A stretch of DNA of 64,000 nt from Mitsuaria chitosanitabida ATCC BAA-476 = NBRC 102408 (GCF_001598255.1 NZ_BCYP01000001.1:1-64000), one strand, 5' to 3'; counted from the stretch's first letter, positions 8,506 through 17,817 are shown. A program made the numbers and translations. Notes: generated from the letters alone by a model not told the origin.

Positions 8506-10073
8506 GCCAGCAGGTCCCGATGCCGCTCGCGCAGCAGGTTCTTCTGGACCTTGCCCATGGCGTTGCGGGGCAGCTCGGCCTCGATGACCACGCGCTTGGG
8601 CACCTTGAAGTGGGCGATGCGGTCCTTGAGCGCCGCGACCAGCGCGGGGCCGTCCAGGGTCGCGCCGGGGCGCGGGACGACCACGGCGATCACGCCTTCG
8701 CCGAAGTCCGCATGCGGGACACCGACCACCGCCGATTCCGCCACGCCGGGCAGCTCGTTGAGCCAGCCCTCGACCTCGGCCGGGTAGACGTTGTAGCCGC
8801 CGGTGATGATCAGGTCCTTGCTGCGGCCGACGATCGTCACGTAGCCGCGCGCGTCGCGCCGGCCCACGTCGCCTGTCTGGAACCAGCCGTCGGCGGTGAA
8901 GGCCTCCCGGGTCTTCTCCGGCATGCGCCAGTAACCGGAGAACACGTTGGGGCCCTGGACTTGGAGGTGGCCGATCTCGCCGTCGCCGGCGGTGGAGCAG
9001 GGCGCGCCCGCGTCATCGACGACGCGCAGCCCCACGCCCGGCAGCGGGAAGCCGACCGTGCCGCCGACGCGCTCGCCGTCCTGCTCGCGCCAGGGGTTGG
9101 AGCAGAGCATGACGGTCTCGCTCATGCCGTAGCGCTCCAGCAGCGTGTGGCCGGTGCGGTGGCGCCAGGCCTCGAAGGTCTCGATCAGCAGTGGCGCGGA
9201 GCCGCTGATGAACAGCCGCATCCGCGCGCAGGTCTCGCGCGTGAGCGCGGCGTGCTCGAGCAGGCGCACGTAGAGCGTGGGCACGCCCATGAACATCGTC
9301 GCGTCGGGCAGGCGGGCGATCACGCCGCGGGCGTCGAACTTGTGGAACCACAGCATGCGCGCGCCCGCCAGCAGCGCGCCGTGCGAGGCCACGAACAGGC
9401 CGTGGATGTGGAAGATGGGCAGGGCGTGGATGAGCACGTCGTCCGCGCGCCAGCCCCAGTAATGCTTGAGCGTGCGCGCGTTGGACAGCATGTTGCCGTG
9501 GCTCAGCATCGCGCCCTTGCTGCGGCCGGTGGTGCCGCTGGTGTAGAGGATCACCGCCAGGTCGTCCTCGGCGCGCTCGGCCACCGGGTGGGTGTCGGGC
9601 ATCTGCATCGCGCGGTCCAGCAGCGTGCCGGTGCGGTCCTCGTTGAGCGTGAAGACCCAGGGCACCTTCGCCTGGAAGGCCATCTTGCTGACCCAGCCGA
9701 AGTGCCGGCCCGCGCAGACGACCACCGCCGGCTCGGCGTCGTCGATGAAGTAGGCGAGCTCGGCGGCCTGGTAGGCCGTGTTCAGCGGCAGGTAGACGTA
9801 GCCGGCGCGCAGCACCGCCAGGTAGAGCAGCAGGGACTCGACGCTCTTCTCGGTCTGCACGGCGACGCGACTGCCCGGCGGCAGGTCCAGCGAGACCAGC
9901 AGGTTGGCGATCATGGCCGAGGCGCGATCCAGGTCGCGCCAGCTGTAGCGCTTGCCGGTGTCGGGGCCGTCGGCGATCTCGATCGCGCAGGCGTCCAGAT
10001 CGTCGGCGAAGGACGCGCGCAGCGCCGCGAAGAGATTGGCGTTGGCGGCCGGCAGGGAGGGCATGTCGAGCAT
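8502..10073 (-). CDS. matB: Malonyl-CoA synthetase (malonate--CoA ligase)
   Basis: A 523-residue cytoplasmic adenylate-forming enzyme converting malonate, ATP and CoA to malonyl-CoA. The AMP-binding signature ILYTSGTTGRSKGAMLSH is intact, as are ERYGMSE, WFQTGDVGRRDARGYV, GRSKDLIITGGYNVYPAEVE and the C-terminal lysine segment LPRNAMGKVQKN. The block MGVPTLYVRLL contains the Arg that contacts malonate in characterised MatB proteins, and the whole sequence resembles Rhodopseudomonas MatB more than general fatty-acid ligases. ATG 10073 or 10064 could be the start; neither has a strong ribosome binding site. It is divergent from a sigma-54 activator gene and overlaps the next gene, so it heads a minus-strand operon. 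Confidence 0.88.
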   Translation of the reverse strand: MLDMPSLPAANANLFAALRASFADDLDACAIEIADGPDTGKRYSWRDLDRASAMIANLLVSLDLPPGSRVAVQTEKSVESLLLYLAVLRAGYVYLPLNTAYQAAELAYFIDDAEPAVVVCAGRHFGWVSKMAFQAKVPWVFTLNEDRTGTLLDRAMQMPDTHPVAERAEDDLAVILYTSGTTGRSKGAMLSHGNMLSNARTLKHYWGWRADDVLIHALPIFHIHGLFVASHGALLAGARMLWFHKFDARGVIARLPDATMFMGVPTLYVRLLEHAALTRETCARMRLFISGSAPLLIETFEAWRHRTGHTLLERYGMSETVMLCSNPWREQDGERVGGTVGFPLPGVGLRVVDDAGAPCSTAGDGEIGHLQVQGPNVFSGYWRMPEKTREAFTADGWFQTGDVGRRDARGYVTIVGRSKDLIITGGYNVYPAEVEGWLNELPGVAESAVVGVPHADFGEGVIAVVVPRPGATLDGPALVAALKDRIAHFKVPKRVVIEAELPRNAMGKVQKNLLRERHRDLLA

Positions 10074-10199
10074 CCGGCGAGTTTCGCACCGAGGCGCGCC
10101 GGACCGTCGCCGGTCCGCGCCGACGCCCTCGGGCACGCGCGTCAACCTCGGGTCATCCCCGGTCGCGGGAGGGGTTCTCCGGGGAAGGCGCCTGCTACA

Positions 10200-10213
10200 T
10201 TGATCCGGATCAG
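10200..10213. promoter_or_regulatory. FNR/Anr-like box
   Basis: TTGATCCGGATCAG matches the FNR/Anr consensus TTGAT-N4-ATCAA at 9 of 10 specified bases. It lies in the 216-bp divergent region between matB and the sigma-54 activator, centred about 83 bp before the activator ATG. Oxygen control of either gene is inferred. Confidence 0.45.
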
Positions 10214-10289
10214 ATCCGCCGCGCCGGCCTCCGCCGGACCCTCGCAGGCGGACGCCCGGGCCACGATGCCCGGTCTCAGGAGACAAGTC

Positions 10290-11804
10290 ATGAGCGACAT
10301 TCCGCAGGATGCCGACGCGGTGCTGCGGCTGGCCGCGCAGTCGATGTTCGACGTGCTGGCCAGCACCGCGCAGGGCGCGATGGTGGTCAACCGCGAGCAC
10401 CGCGTGGTCTGGATCAGCGAGGGCTACAAGCGCTTCCTGCCCGCGCTGGGCTTCCGCGACGAGACCGAGTTCGTCGGCCGCCGGGTCGAGGAGCTGGTCC
10501 CCAACACCTTGATGGCGCAGGTCATCGACACCGGCCAGCCCATCCTGGTGGACCTGCTGACCAACAAGGCCGGCACCTTCCTGGTGAGCCGGCTGCCGCT
10601 GCGCAGCGACAGCGGCGAGGTCATCGGCGCCATGGGCATGGTGCTGCTGGATCACCCCGAGACGACCATGCAGCCGCTGATGAACAAGTTCGCGTGCCTG
10701 CAGTCCGAGCTGGACGAGACCCGCCGGCAACTGGCCGCCGAGCAGTCGCGCAATCGCCGGCCCAAGCACCGGATCATCGATTTCATCGGCAGCAGCGCCG
10801 CCGCGCTCGACGTGAAGCGCCAGGCGCGCCGCGTCGCCCAGACCGACGCCACCGTGCTGCTGCTGGGCGAGACCGGCACCGGCAAGGAGCTGCTCGCGCA
10901 TGCGATCCATGCCGCGTCGCGCCGGGCGGGCAAGCCGCTGGTGTCGGTCAACATCGCCGCCGTGCCGGAGACCCTGCTGGAGGCGGAGTTCTTCGGCGTC
11001 GCGCCCGGCGCCTACACCGGCGCCGAGCGCAAGGGCCGCGACGGCAAGTTCAAGCTGGCCGACGGCGGCACGCTGTTCCTGGACGAGATCGGCGACATGC
11101 CGCCGGCCTTGCAGGCCAAGCTGCTGCGCGTGCTGCAGGAGCAGGAGCTCGAGCCGCTGGGCAGCAACGAGGTGGTGAAGGTGGACGTGCGCGTGATCGC
11201 CGCCACCAGCCGCGACCTGGGCGCGATGGTGGCGCGCGGCGAGTTCCGCGCCGACCTGTTCTATCGCCTGCACGTGCTGCCGATTCGGCTGCCCGCGCTG
11301 CGCGAGCGCCCGGACGACATCGAGGCGCTGGTCGAGGTGCTGCTGGAGGACATCGCGCGCCGCGGCGGCCTGGCCCCCAAGACCCTGGGTCCCGAGGCCT
11401 TGCGGGCGCTGATGGCGCAACGCTGGCCGGGCAATGTCCGCGAGTTGCGCAACGCACTGGAGCAGGCATTCCTGATGAGCGATGACGGGCAGCTCGAGCC
11501 GAGGCATTTCGGCCTGGGCGTGCCGCAGGACGCCCCCCGTCCCATGGCGCCGGAACCCATGCCTTCCACGCTCGCGCCGACCCTGTCGATGCGTCCCGAG
11601 GAACCTGGCGCGTCGTTGCCGATGCGCAAGGCGTCGCTGGAGCGCGAGGCCATCGCGCAGGCGCTGCGACGCACGGGTGGCAATCGCGTGGCGGCGGCGC
11701 GCCTGCTGGCGATCTCGCGCGCCACGCTGTACGAGAAGCTGGGCAAGTATCCGGAGCTGGCGGTGCTGGACAGAGAGGCCGTCCCGCAGGTGGGTTCTCT
11801 CTGA
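10290..11804 (+). CDS. PAS-domain sigma-54-dependent activator (Fis-type HTH)
   Basis: A 504-residue enhancer-binding protein. ATG 10290 is preceded by CAGGAGAC. An N-terminal PAS-like sensor (about 20-125) and a short coiled segment precede the AAA+ domain (about 165-400). That domain has Walker A GETGTGKE, the sigma-54-contact loop as GAYTGA (the common Tyr variant of GAFTGA), Walker [10 protein letters not shown] and the arginine-finger region [11 protein letters not shown] Pro-rich linker leads to a C-terminal Fis-type helix-turn-helix ([20 protein letters not shown]). There is no receiver domain, so the signal is probably a small molecule or redox cue at the PAS domain. The sigma-54 promoter at 14066 with upstream dyads is the best visible target. 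Confidence 0.9.
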   Translation: MSDIPQDADAVLRLAAQSMFDVLASTAQGAMVVNREHRVVWISEGYKRFLPALGFRDETEFVGRRVEELVPNTLMAQVIDTGQPILVDLLTNKAGTFLVSRLPLRSDSGEVIGAMGMVLLDHPETTMQPLMNKFACLQSELDETRRQLAAEQSRNRRPKHRIIDFIGSSAAALDVKRQARRVAQTDATVLLLGETGTGKELLAHAIHAASRRAGKPLVSVNIAAVPETLLEAEFFGVAPGAYTGAERKGRDGKFKLADGGTLFLDEIGDMPPALQAKLLRVLQEQELEPLGSNEVVKVDVRVIAATSRDLGAMVARGEFRADLFYRLHVLPIRLPALRERPDDIEALVEVLLEDIARRGGLAPKTLGPEALRALMAQRWPGNVRELRNALEQAFLMSDDGQLEPRHFGLGVPQDAPRPMAPEPMPSTLAPTLSMRPEEPGASLPMRKASLEREAIAQALRRTGGNRVAAARLLAISRATLYEKLGKYPELAVLDREAVPQVGSL

Positions 11805-11822
11805 GTGGCGACCAGCCTGACG

Positions 11823-11988
11823 CGACCGAAGGTCGCCCGGGGGCGGCGCAGCGGCCGAGCGGCACGCGGAGCGTGCCTTGTGAACTGACTGGGCGCAGAC
11901 TGTCTGAGGGCAGCGAACCGCAGGTGAGCGGACCGAGTTGAGCGCCCTGAGCGAGGCCGCTGCGCCGCCCCCGGGTGATCTTCGGTCG
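11823..11988. repeat. Extragenic element bounded by 34-bp inverted arms
   Basis: The left arm 11823-11856 and right arm 11955-11988 are inverted copies that match at 32 of 34 positions; both differences are C-to-T changes that would leave G-U pairs in RNA of one strand. Inside, GGCACGC (11861-11867) and GCGTGCC (11871-11877) form a 7-bp hairpin, and GGGCGC (11891) can pair with GCGCCC (11942). The element fills most of the start of the 415-bp gap 11805-12219. The rest of the gap holds a further hairpin, GCCTGTCC/GGACAGGC at 12016-12041. No open reading frame is convincing. It could be a structured RNA, a large terminator, or a non-autonomous mobile repeat. Confidence 0.8.
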
Positions 11989-12219
11989 ATGCGCGGTCAC
12001 CCGCGGGCCCCGGACGCCTGTCCGTCCCATCGGGGACAGGCCCCGCAAGCAACCCGCGATCCCGCCACAACCTCACGCCCGACGCGTTGCGCCCCCGCTG
12101 ATCGAGGGTTCCCCGCCCTTGTCGTCCCCGCCCCGGTGTGCGCATATTGCATCCAGGGACAAAACAGAACGACAACAGACGACCCGGCGCCGTTCGGCCG
12201 GCAGGTCCAGGAGACTTCG

Positions 12220-13842
12220 ATGAACAGCTATGCCTCGGCCGCCACGGCCGGATCGGCCCGTCCCTCTTCCGCGTCCGCCGACGGACGCACCCGCCGCGCG
12301 TGGACGCTGGCGACGCGATTGCGCGTGGCGGTACTCGCCGCGGTGGTCGGTTTCGTCGTGCTGGTGATGTGGCTGAGCCACCGCTCCGCGATGAGCCTGC
12401 TGGACGTGAAGATGATCACCACGGTCGAGCAGGTGAAGAACGCCGAGCAGATCGCCAAGCGCCACTTCGACCGCATCGGCGCCGGCGGCCTCACCGATGC
12501 CGAGGCCCGCAAGCTGGCCGCGGCCGAGATCGGCAAGATCCGCTACTCCGGCAACGAATACATCTGGATCAACGACATGACCCCGAAGATGGTCATGCAT
12601 CCGATCAAGCCGGAGCTCAACGACAAGGACCTGTCGGGCAACAAGGACCCCAACGGCCTGAAGCTGTTCGTCGCCTTCGTCGACACCGTGAAGGCGCAGG
12701 GCGCCGGCTTCGTCGACTACCTGTGGCCCAAGCCGGGCTCCAGCGACCCCGAGCCCAAGCGCTCGTATGTCTCGGGCTTCAAGCCCTGGGGCTGGGTGAT
12801 CGGATCGGGCGTCTACACCGACGACGTGGCCGCCATCGCGCGCCGCGACGGCCTGGTGGCGCTGGGCCTGGTGATCGTCGTGGGCATCGCGGCGATGGGC
12901 GCGGTCGAGTGGTTCGCCCGCGGCCTGAAGCGTCGCCTGGGCCAGATGCGCGAAGTCGTGCAGGCCGTGGCCAACGGCGACCTGAGAGCCCAGGGCGACG
13001 AGGGCGCCGACGGCGCCCAGGGCCAGGACGAGATCGGCGAGGTGCTGACCCAGGTCTCCGCGATGCAGCGCCGCCTCAGCGAGCTGGTGCGCGCGATCCG
13101 TGACGCGACGGACTCGATCCAGCATGCCTCGCGCGAGGTCGCGATGGGCAGCCAGGACCTGTCGCATCGCAGCGAGCAGGCGGCTTCCAGCCTGCAGCAG
13201 ACGGCCGCCTCGATGCAGGAGCTCACGCAGCAGGTCTCGCATTCCGCGCAGGCCGCGCAGCAGACGAATCAGCTGGCGCTGGGCGCCGCCGACCGCGCGC
13301 GCCAGGGCGCCGACGTGATGGGCGAGGTCGTGCAGACCATGGACGGCATCGCCGGCGCCAGCCGCAAGATCGCCGACATCATCTCGGTCATCGACGGCGT
13401 GGCCTTCCAGACCAACATCCTGGCGCTGAACGCGGCCGTCGAGGCCGCCCGCGCCGGCGAGCAGGGCCGCGGCTTCGCCGTCGTCGCCAGCGAGGTGCGC
13501 GCGCTCGCGCAGCGCAGCGCGGGCGCCGCCAAGGAGATCAAGACGCTGATCAACGACTCCGTCTCGCGGGTCGACGCGGGCAGCGCCCAGGTCGGCCGCG
13601 CGGGCGAGGCGATGGGGCAGATCCTGGACTCGGTGAAGCAGGTGTCGGGCACCGTCGCGGAGATCAGCCAGTCCAGCGCCGGCCAGTCCGATGGCCTGGC
13701 GCAGATCAACCAGGCGGTCGCCCATCTGGACGACATGACCCAGCAGAACGCCGCGCTGGTCGAGCAGACCGCCGCCGCGGCCGAGTCGCTGCAGCAGCAG
13801 GCGCGGCTGCTCAACGAGCAGGTGGCGACCTTCCGCACCTGA
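12220..13842 (+). CDS. Methyl-accepting chemotaxis protein (single Cache sensor)
   Basis: A 540-residue chemoreceptor. ATG 12220 has CCAGGAGA at good distance, which decides the start against longer readings. After about 28 polar residues comes TM1 (about 31-52), an sCache_2-type periplasmic sensor (about 60-205; [17 protein letters not shown] is characteristic), TM2 (about 211-235), HAMP, and a signalling domain with its hairpin tip near 387-445. Unlike the receptor at 174-2087 it ends ATFRT and has no xWxxF tail. sCache_2 domains bind small organic acids in several studied receptors. Its position between the sigma-54 activator and the binding-protein gene suggests a ligand related to the substrate of that locus. 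Confidence 0.92.
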   Translation: MNSYASAATAGSARPSSASADGRTRRAWTLATRLRVAVLAAVVGFVVLVMWLSHRSAMSLLDVKMITTVEQVKNAEQIAKRHFDRIGAGGLTDAEARKLAAAEIGKIRYSGNEYIWINDMTPKMVMHPIKPELNDKDLSGNKDPNGLKLFVAFVDTVKAQGAGFVDYLWPKPGSSDPEPKRSYVSGFKPWGWVIGSGVYTDDVAAIARRDGLVALGLVIVVGIAAMGAVEWFARGLKRRLGQMREVVQAVANGDLRAQGDEGADGAQGQDEIGEVLTQVSAMQRRLSELVRAIRDATDSIQHASREVAMGSQDLSHRSEQAASSLQQTAASMQELTQQVSHSAQAAQQTNQLALGAADRARQGADVMGEVVQTMDGIAGASRKIADIISVIDGVAFQTNILALNAAVEAARAGEQGRGFAVVASEVRALAQRSAGAAKEIKTLINDSVSRVDAGSAQVGRAGEAMGQILDSVKQVSGTVAEISQSSAGQSDGLAQINQAVAHLDDMTQQNAALVEQTAAAAESLQQQARLLNEQVATFRT

Positions 13843-13921
13843 GCGTTCCCGGCGCCTCGGTCCGCGCCGTGCCCGTCGCGAGCCGCGCGAGCCAGGCGCT
13901 CGCGCCGCCTGGATGCGGTGC

Positions 13922-14000
13922 TGTCTGGAGTCCGGACACTGTCTGATTTCCGGACATCCGCCCGTTCGCCCTTCCACGCCGCTGTCCGGAAACCTGGACA
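13922..14000. promoter_or_regulatory. Three dyads, candidate activator binding sites
   Basis: Three related palindromes lie in the 296-bp gap before the binding-protein gene: TGTCTGGA-G-TCCGGACA at 13922-13938, TGTCTGAT-T-TCCGGACA at 13940-13956, and TGTCCGGAAACCTGGACA at 13983-14000. The third is the core of an 11-bp-stem hairpin, 13977-14006. They sit about 66-144 bp upstream of the sigma-54 -24 element, the usual place for enhancer sites. Binding by the activator encoded at 10290 is inferred. Confidence 0.6.
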
Positions 14001-14065
14001 GCGGCGTCGTCGTTTCCGGTGCTGATCCGGTCGCCCGGGGGGATTTCCCGAGGGTTGTCCCGGAC

Positions 14066-14079
14066 GGCACGGGCCTTGC
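14066..14079 (+). promoter_or_regulatory. Sigma-54 (-24/-12) promoter
   Basis: GGCACGGGCCTTGC has GG at 14066-14067 and GC at 14078-14079 with the obligatory 10-bp spacing. It matches GGCAC-N5-TTGC of the consensus completely, apart from the preceding T. Transcription would start near 14091, about 48 nt before the ATG of the binding-protein gene. Confidence 0.7.
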
Positions 14080-14138
14080 GAAGGAAGCGGACCGAGACCG
14101 GCGCACGACCGGTCCGTCCACGACAGGAGACAAGGCAC

Positions 14139-15341
14139 ATGACCCATGGCTTCATCCGCGCCGTCGCTGGCGCGGCGCTGGCGCTGACCGCCGCGCTGGG
14201 CGCGAGCGCCCCGGCCTTCGCGCAAGGCAAGGAGATCCGCATCGCCCACGTCTACAGCCGCACCGGCCCGCTCGAGGCATACGGCAAGCAGACGCAGACC
14301 GGCCTCCTGATGGGCCTGGACTACGCCACCGGCGGCACCATGACCGTGGCCGGGCGCAAGCTCGTCGTCATCGAGAAGGACGACCAGGGCAAGCCCGACG
14401 TGGGCAAGAGCCTGCTGGCCACGGCCTACGGCGACGACAAGGCCGACATCGCCGTCGGCCCGTCCTCGTCGGGCGTCGCGCTGGCGCTGCTGCCCGTGGC
14501 CGAGGAGTACAAGAAGATCCTGCTGGTCGAGCCCGCCGTCGCCGACTCCATCACCGGCGACAAGTGGAACAAGTACATCTTCCGGACCGGCCGCAACAGC
14601 TCGCAGGACGCGATCTCCAACGCGGTGGCGCTGGACAAGCCCGGAACCGTGATCGCGACGCTGGCGCAGGACTATGCCTTCGGCCGCGACGGCGTGAAGG
14701 CCTTCAAGGACGCGATCAAGAAGGCCAAGGTGGTGCACGAGGAATACCTGCCGACCACCACCACCGACTTCACCGCCGGCGCGCAGCGCCTCATCGACAA
14801 GCTCAAGGACCAGCCCGGCCGCAAGGTGATCTTCATCATCTGGGCCGGCGCGGGCAACCCGTTCAAGATCGCCGACCTGGACCTCAAGCGCTACGGGATC
14901 GAGATCGCCACCGGCGGCAACATCCTGCCCGCGATGGCCGCCTACAAGTCGCTGCCCGGCATGGAAGGCGCGACCTACTACTACTTCGGCATCCCGAAGA
15001 ACCCGGTCAACGAGTGGCTCGTCGCCAACCATTACAAGCAGTTCAAGGCACCGCCCGACTTCTTCACCGCGGGCGGCATGAGCGCCGGCATCGCCATCGT
15101 CGAGGCGCTCAAGAAGACGGCCGGCGACACCGGCACCAACAAGCTCATCAAGGCCATGGAGGGCATGAGCTTCGAGACGCCCAAGGGCCGCATGACCTTC
15201 CGCGCCGAGGACCACCAGGCGATGCAGTCGATGTACCACTTCAAGATCAAGGTCGACCCCGCCTTCGCCTGGGGCGTCCCCGAGCTGGTCCGCGAGATCA
15301 AGCCCGAAGAGATGAGCATCCCGATCCGCAACAAGCGGTGA
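14139..15341 (+). CDS. Periplasmic substrate-binding protein of a branched-chain-type ABC transporter
   Basis: A 400-residue secreted protein. ATG 14139 follows GACAGGAGACAA, and the first 27 residues form a signal peptide ending ASAPAFA. The mature protein has the type I periplasmic-binding fold of the LivJ/LivK (HAAT) family: EIRIAHVYSRTGPLEAYG, IAVGPSSSGVALALLP, IFRTGRNSSQDAIS and YAFGRDGVKAFKDAIKK. Family members bind amino acids, amides, urea, aromatic acids or other carboxylates, so the substrate cannot be read from the fold. The matching transporter genes lie 1.7 kb downstream, after a PHB depolymerase gene. A sigma-54 promoter and dyads precede it. Confidence 0.9.
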   Translation: MTHGFIRAVAGAALALTAALGASAPAFAQGKEIRIAHVYSRTGPLEAYGKQTQTGLLMGLDYATGGTMTVAGRKLVVIEKDDQGKPDVGKSLLATAYGDDKADIAVGPSSSGVALALLPVAEEYKKILLVEPAVADSITGDKWNKYIFRTGRNSSQDAISNAVALDKPGTVIATLAQDYAFGRDGVKAFKDAIKKAKVVHEEYLPTTTTDFTAGAQRLIDKLKDQPGRKVIFIIWAGAGNPFKIADLDLKRYGIEIATGGNILPAMAAYKSLPGMEGATYYYFGIPKNPVNEWLVANHYKQFKAPPDFFTAGGMSAGIAIVEALKKTAGDTGTNKLIKAMEGMSFETPKGRMTFRAEDHQAMQSMYHFKIKVDPAFAWGVPELVREIKPEEMSIPIRNKR

Positions 15342-15350
15342 TGCCCTGAC

Positions 15351-15369
15351 GCATCGCCCCGCGCGATGC
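15351..15369. terminator. Intercistronic hairpin after the binding-protein gene
   Basis: GCATCGC (15351-15357) and GCGATGC (15363-15369) form a 7-bp stem with a 5-nt loop, 10 bp after the stop. There is no T-run. It could partly terminate or stabilise the upstream mRNA, so that the binding protein is made in excess. Confidence 0.45.
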
Positions 15370-15512
15370 CCCCGGAGCCGGTCAATCGCTGCCGCCCGCG
15401 ACCACGTCGCGATCCGGTCGCCAACCTCATGGCGACGGGTCGCGGCGCGGCCGGCGACCCCGACTCCTCCCCCCAACGATCCCGATCGATCCCGACATCC
15501 AGGAGGTTTCCC

Positions 15513-17036
15513 ATGAAGTTCTCCGCAGTCCGTGGTTCCGCGATCCTGTCCCAGGTCCGATGCATCGTCCCCGTCGCGCTGCTGGCCCTGTCCGGCCTGG
15601 CGCGCGCCGTCGCGCCGCTGCCGGCGCTCAACATCGACAAGACCCAGATCACCGTGTCCGGCCTGTCCTCGGGCGGCTTCATGGCCAACCAGCTGGGATA
15701 CGCCTATTCATCGACCTTCAAGGGCGTCGGCGTCTTCGCCGGCGGTCCCTTCACGTGCGCCGGGCACAGCAACTACACCGCCTGCATGTACAACGCGACG
15801 ATCTCCGCGTCGGCGCTCAACACCATGCAGGCCGACCTCAACAACTGGAGCGGCACGTCCATCGACGCGAAGAGCAATGTCGCGTCGCAGAAGATCTACC
15901 TGTTCGTCGGCAGCAGCGACACCACCGTCGGCCCCAACCCGATGAACGCGGTGCAGACGCAGTACACGAACAACGGCGTGACCGCGGCCAACATGGACTA
16001 CATCCAGCGCAGCGGCGCGGCCCACGTCTTCCCGACCGACTTCGACGCCACCGGCGACAACAGTTGCGGCACGGCCGCCTCGCCCTACATCGCCAACTGC
16101 GGCTACGACGGCGCCAAGGCCGCGCTGACCAAGTTCTACGGCACGCTGAACGCGCGCAACGACAGCCCCGCCGCGGCCAACTTCGTCGAGTTCGACCAGA
16201 CCGCCTTCAGCACCAACCTCGGGCTGGCGACCAGCGGCTGGGCCTACGTCCCCGCCAACTGCGCGGCCGGTCAGGCCTGCAAGCTGCACGTCGCGCTGCA
16301 TGGCTGCCAGCAGAACTACGCCACCATCGGCGACAAGTTCCTGAAGAACACCGGCTACGCGCGCTGGGCCGACACCAACAGCATCGTCGTGCTGTTCCCG
16401 CAGACCCGCGTGGACAACACCAGCCACTCGACCTCGGCCAGCGGCTCGCTGGCGAATCCGAATGGCTGCTGGGACTGGATCGGCTGGTACGGCAGCAACT
16501 TCTCGCAGAAGGCCGGCGTGCAGATGGCAGCGATCAAGGCCATGATCGACCAGGTGTCCTCGGGCAGCACCGGCGGCGGCACGCCGGGCACCTTGCCGGC
16601 GCCGGCCTCGGTGACCGCCACGGGCGCGACCACCACCACCATGACCATCGGCTGGAGCGCCGTCAGCGGCGCCGCCGGCTACAACGTCTATCGCAACGCG
16701 GTCAAGGTCAACGCCAGCCTGGTGACGGCCACCAGCTACGGCGACAGCGGCCTGAGCGCCGGCACCAGCTACAGCTGGACCGTGCGCGCGGTCGACAGCG
16801 GCGGCGTCGAGGGCGCGAGCTCCGCGCCGGTGAGCGCCTCCACCCCCGGAGGCACGACGGCGACCTGCTTCACCGCCACCAACTACGCCCACACCACGGC
16901 GGGCCGCGCGACCCAGAGCGGCGGCTACACCTACGCCAACGGCTCCAACCAGAACATGGGTCTGTGGAACGTCTTCGTCACGACGACGCTGAAGCAGACC
17001 GGGACCAACTACTACGTGATCGGCACCTGTCCCTGA
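15513..17036 (+). CDS. phaZ: Extracellular poly(3-hydroxybutyrate) depolymerase
   Basis: A 507-residue secreted esterase that would hydrolyse PHB outside the cell. ATG 15513 follows CAGGAGGTTTCCC. A signal peptide (about residues 1-32) precedes a catalytic domain with the lipase box GLSSG very near its N-terminus, nucleophile Ser52. This early position is the mark of the type 2 (circularly permuted) denatured-PHB depolymerase domain. The block VALHGCQQNYATIGDKF, probably the oxyanion region, and the Cys/Trp-rich GCWDWIGWYG follow. A fibronectin type III-like linker occupies about 365-447, and a C-terminal substrate-binding domain (about 450-507) contains NYAHTTAGRA, GSNQNMGLWN and NYYVIGTCP. 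It lies between a transporter's binding protein and its ATPase/permease genes. Confidence 0.92.
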   Translation: MKFSAVRGSAILSQVRCIVPVALLALSGLARAVAPLPALNIDKTQITVSGLSSGGFMANQLGYAYSSTFKGVGVFAGGPFTCAGHSNYTACMYNATISASALNTMQADLNNWSGTSIDAKSNVASQKIYLFVGSSDTTVGPNPMNAVQTQYTNNGVTAANMDYIQRSGAAHVFPTDFDATGDNSCGTAASPYIANCGYDGAKAALTKFYGTLNARNDSPAAANFVEFDQTAFSTNLGLATSGWAYVPANCAAGQACKLHVALHGCQQNYATIGDKFLKNTGYARWADTNSIVVLFPQTRVDNTSHSTSASGSLANPNGCWDWIGWYGSNFSQKAGVQMAAIKAMIDQVSSGSTGGGTPGTLPAPASVTATGATTTTMTIGWSAVSGAAGYNVYRNAVKVNASLVTATSYGDSGLSAGTSYSWTVRAVDSGGVEGASSAPVSASTPGGTTATCFTATNYAHTTAGRATQSGGYTYANGSNQNMGLWNVFVTTTLKQTGTNYYVIGTCP

Positions 17037-17061
17037 GGACAGGACGCGCCGACCCGCACGC

Positions 17062-17817
17062 ATGCTCGAGACCCGCGACCTCACCATCCGCTTCGGCGGC
17101 CACACCGCCGTCGATCGCGTCAGCTGCTCATTCCATCCGGGCACGCTGACGGCGATCGTCGGGCCCAACGGAGCCGGCAAGACGACCTACTTCAACCTGA
17201 TCTCCGGCCAGCTCGGCGCGAGCGCGGGACGGGTACTGCTCGACGGCGAGGACCTGACCCGCATGGCCGCGCCCTTGCGCACGCGACGCGGCCTGGGCCG
17301 GGCCTTCCAGCTGACGCAGCTGTTCCCGACGCTGAGCGTGCTGGAGAACGTGCGGCTCGCGGTGCAGTCGCGGCGCGGGGAAGGGCTGCGGATGCTGTCG
17401 GTGTGGCTGAGCCATCGCGAGCTCATCGACGAGGCGCGGACCATCGTCGAGCGCGTGCGGCTGGGGCATCGCGTCGACGCGCCCGCGGCCAGCCTGCCGC
17501 ACGGCGACCAGCGCAAGCTGGAGGTCGCGATGCTGATGGCGCTGCGGCCCAAGGTCTATCTCTTCGACGAGCCGACCGCGGGCATGAGCGTCGACGAGGT
17601 GCCGGTGATCCTGGATCTGATCCGCGATCTCAAGGCGGAGGGGCGGCACACGATCCTGCTGGTCGAGCACAAGATGGACGTGGTGCGGGAGCTGGCGGAT
17701 CGCATCGTGGTACTGCATCACGGGCAGCTCGTCGCCGACGGGGATCCGGCCGAGGTCATCGCCTCACCCGTGGTGCAGAACGCCTATCTGGGCCTGGCGA
17801 TGCCGGAGGCCGCATGA
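17062..17817 (+). CDS. livG: ABC transporter ATPase, LivG type
   Basis: A 251-residue cytoplasmic ATPase. Walker A is GPNGAGKTT (near residue 34), the signature is the variant LPHGDQRKLEVA, Walker B is VYLFDEPTAGMS, and the switch histidine is in LLVEHKMDVV. The order of LivG, LivF, LivH and LivM genes is that of a HAAT-family importer. It begins 25 bp after the depolymerase stop, so the two are probably on one mRNA, and its stop overlaps the next start (ATGA). The symbol denotes family only; transport of branched-chain amino acids is not shown. Confidence 0.88.
   Translation: MLETRDLTIRFGGHTAVDRVSCSFHPGTLTAIVGPNGAGKTTYFNLISGQLGASAGRVLLDGEDLTRMAAPLRTRRGLGRAFQLTQLFPTLSVLENVRLAVQSRRGEGLRMLSVWLSHRELIDEARTIVERVRLGHRVDAPAASLPHGDQRKLEVAMLMALRPKVYLFDEPTAGMSVDEVPVILDLIRDLKAEGRHTILLVEHKMDVVRELADRIVVLHHGQLVADGDPAEVIASPVVQNAYLGLAMPEAA

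Noticed and set aside
5318..8787. Long plus- and minus-strand frames overlapping the diguanylate cyclase gene
   Set aside because: The PAS and GGDEF motifs occur only in the 5506-8190 minus frame; the other frames have no recognisable motifs or ribosome binding sites.
10074..10289. TGTCYGGA-type activator dyads in the matB/activator intergenic region
   Set aside because: GTCCG-like fragments and a GC-rich inverted repeat exist, but none has the TGTC...GACA half-sites seen at 13922-14000.
12135..12150. GG...TTGC sequence before the second chemoreceptor as a sigma-54 promoter
   Set aside because: The spacing between GG and GC is 12 bp, not the required 10.
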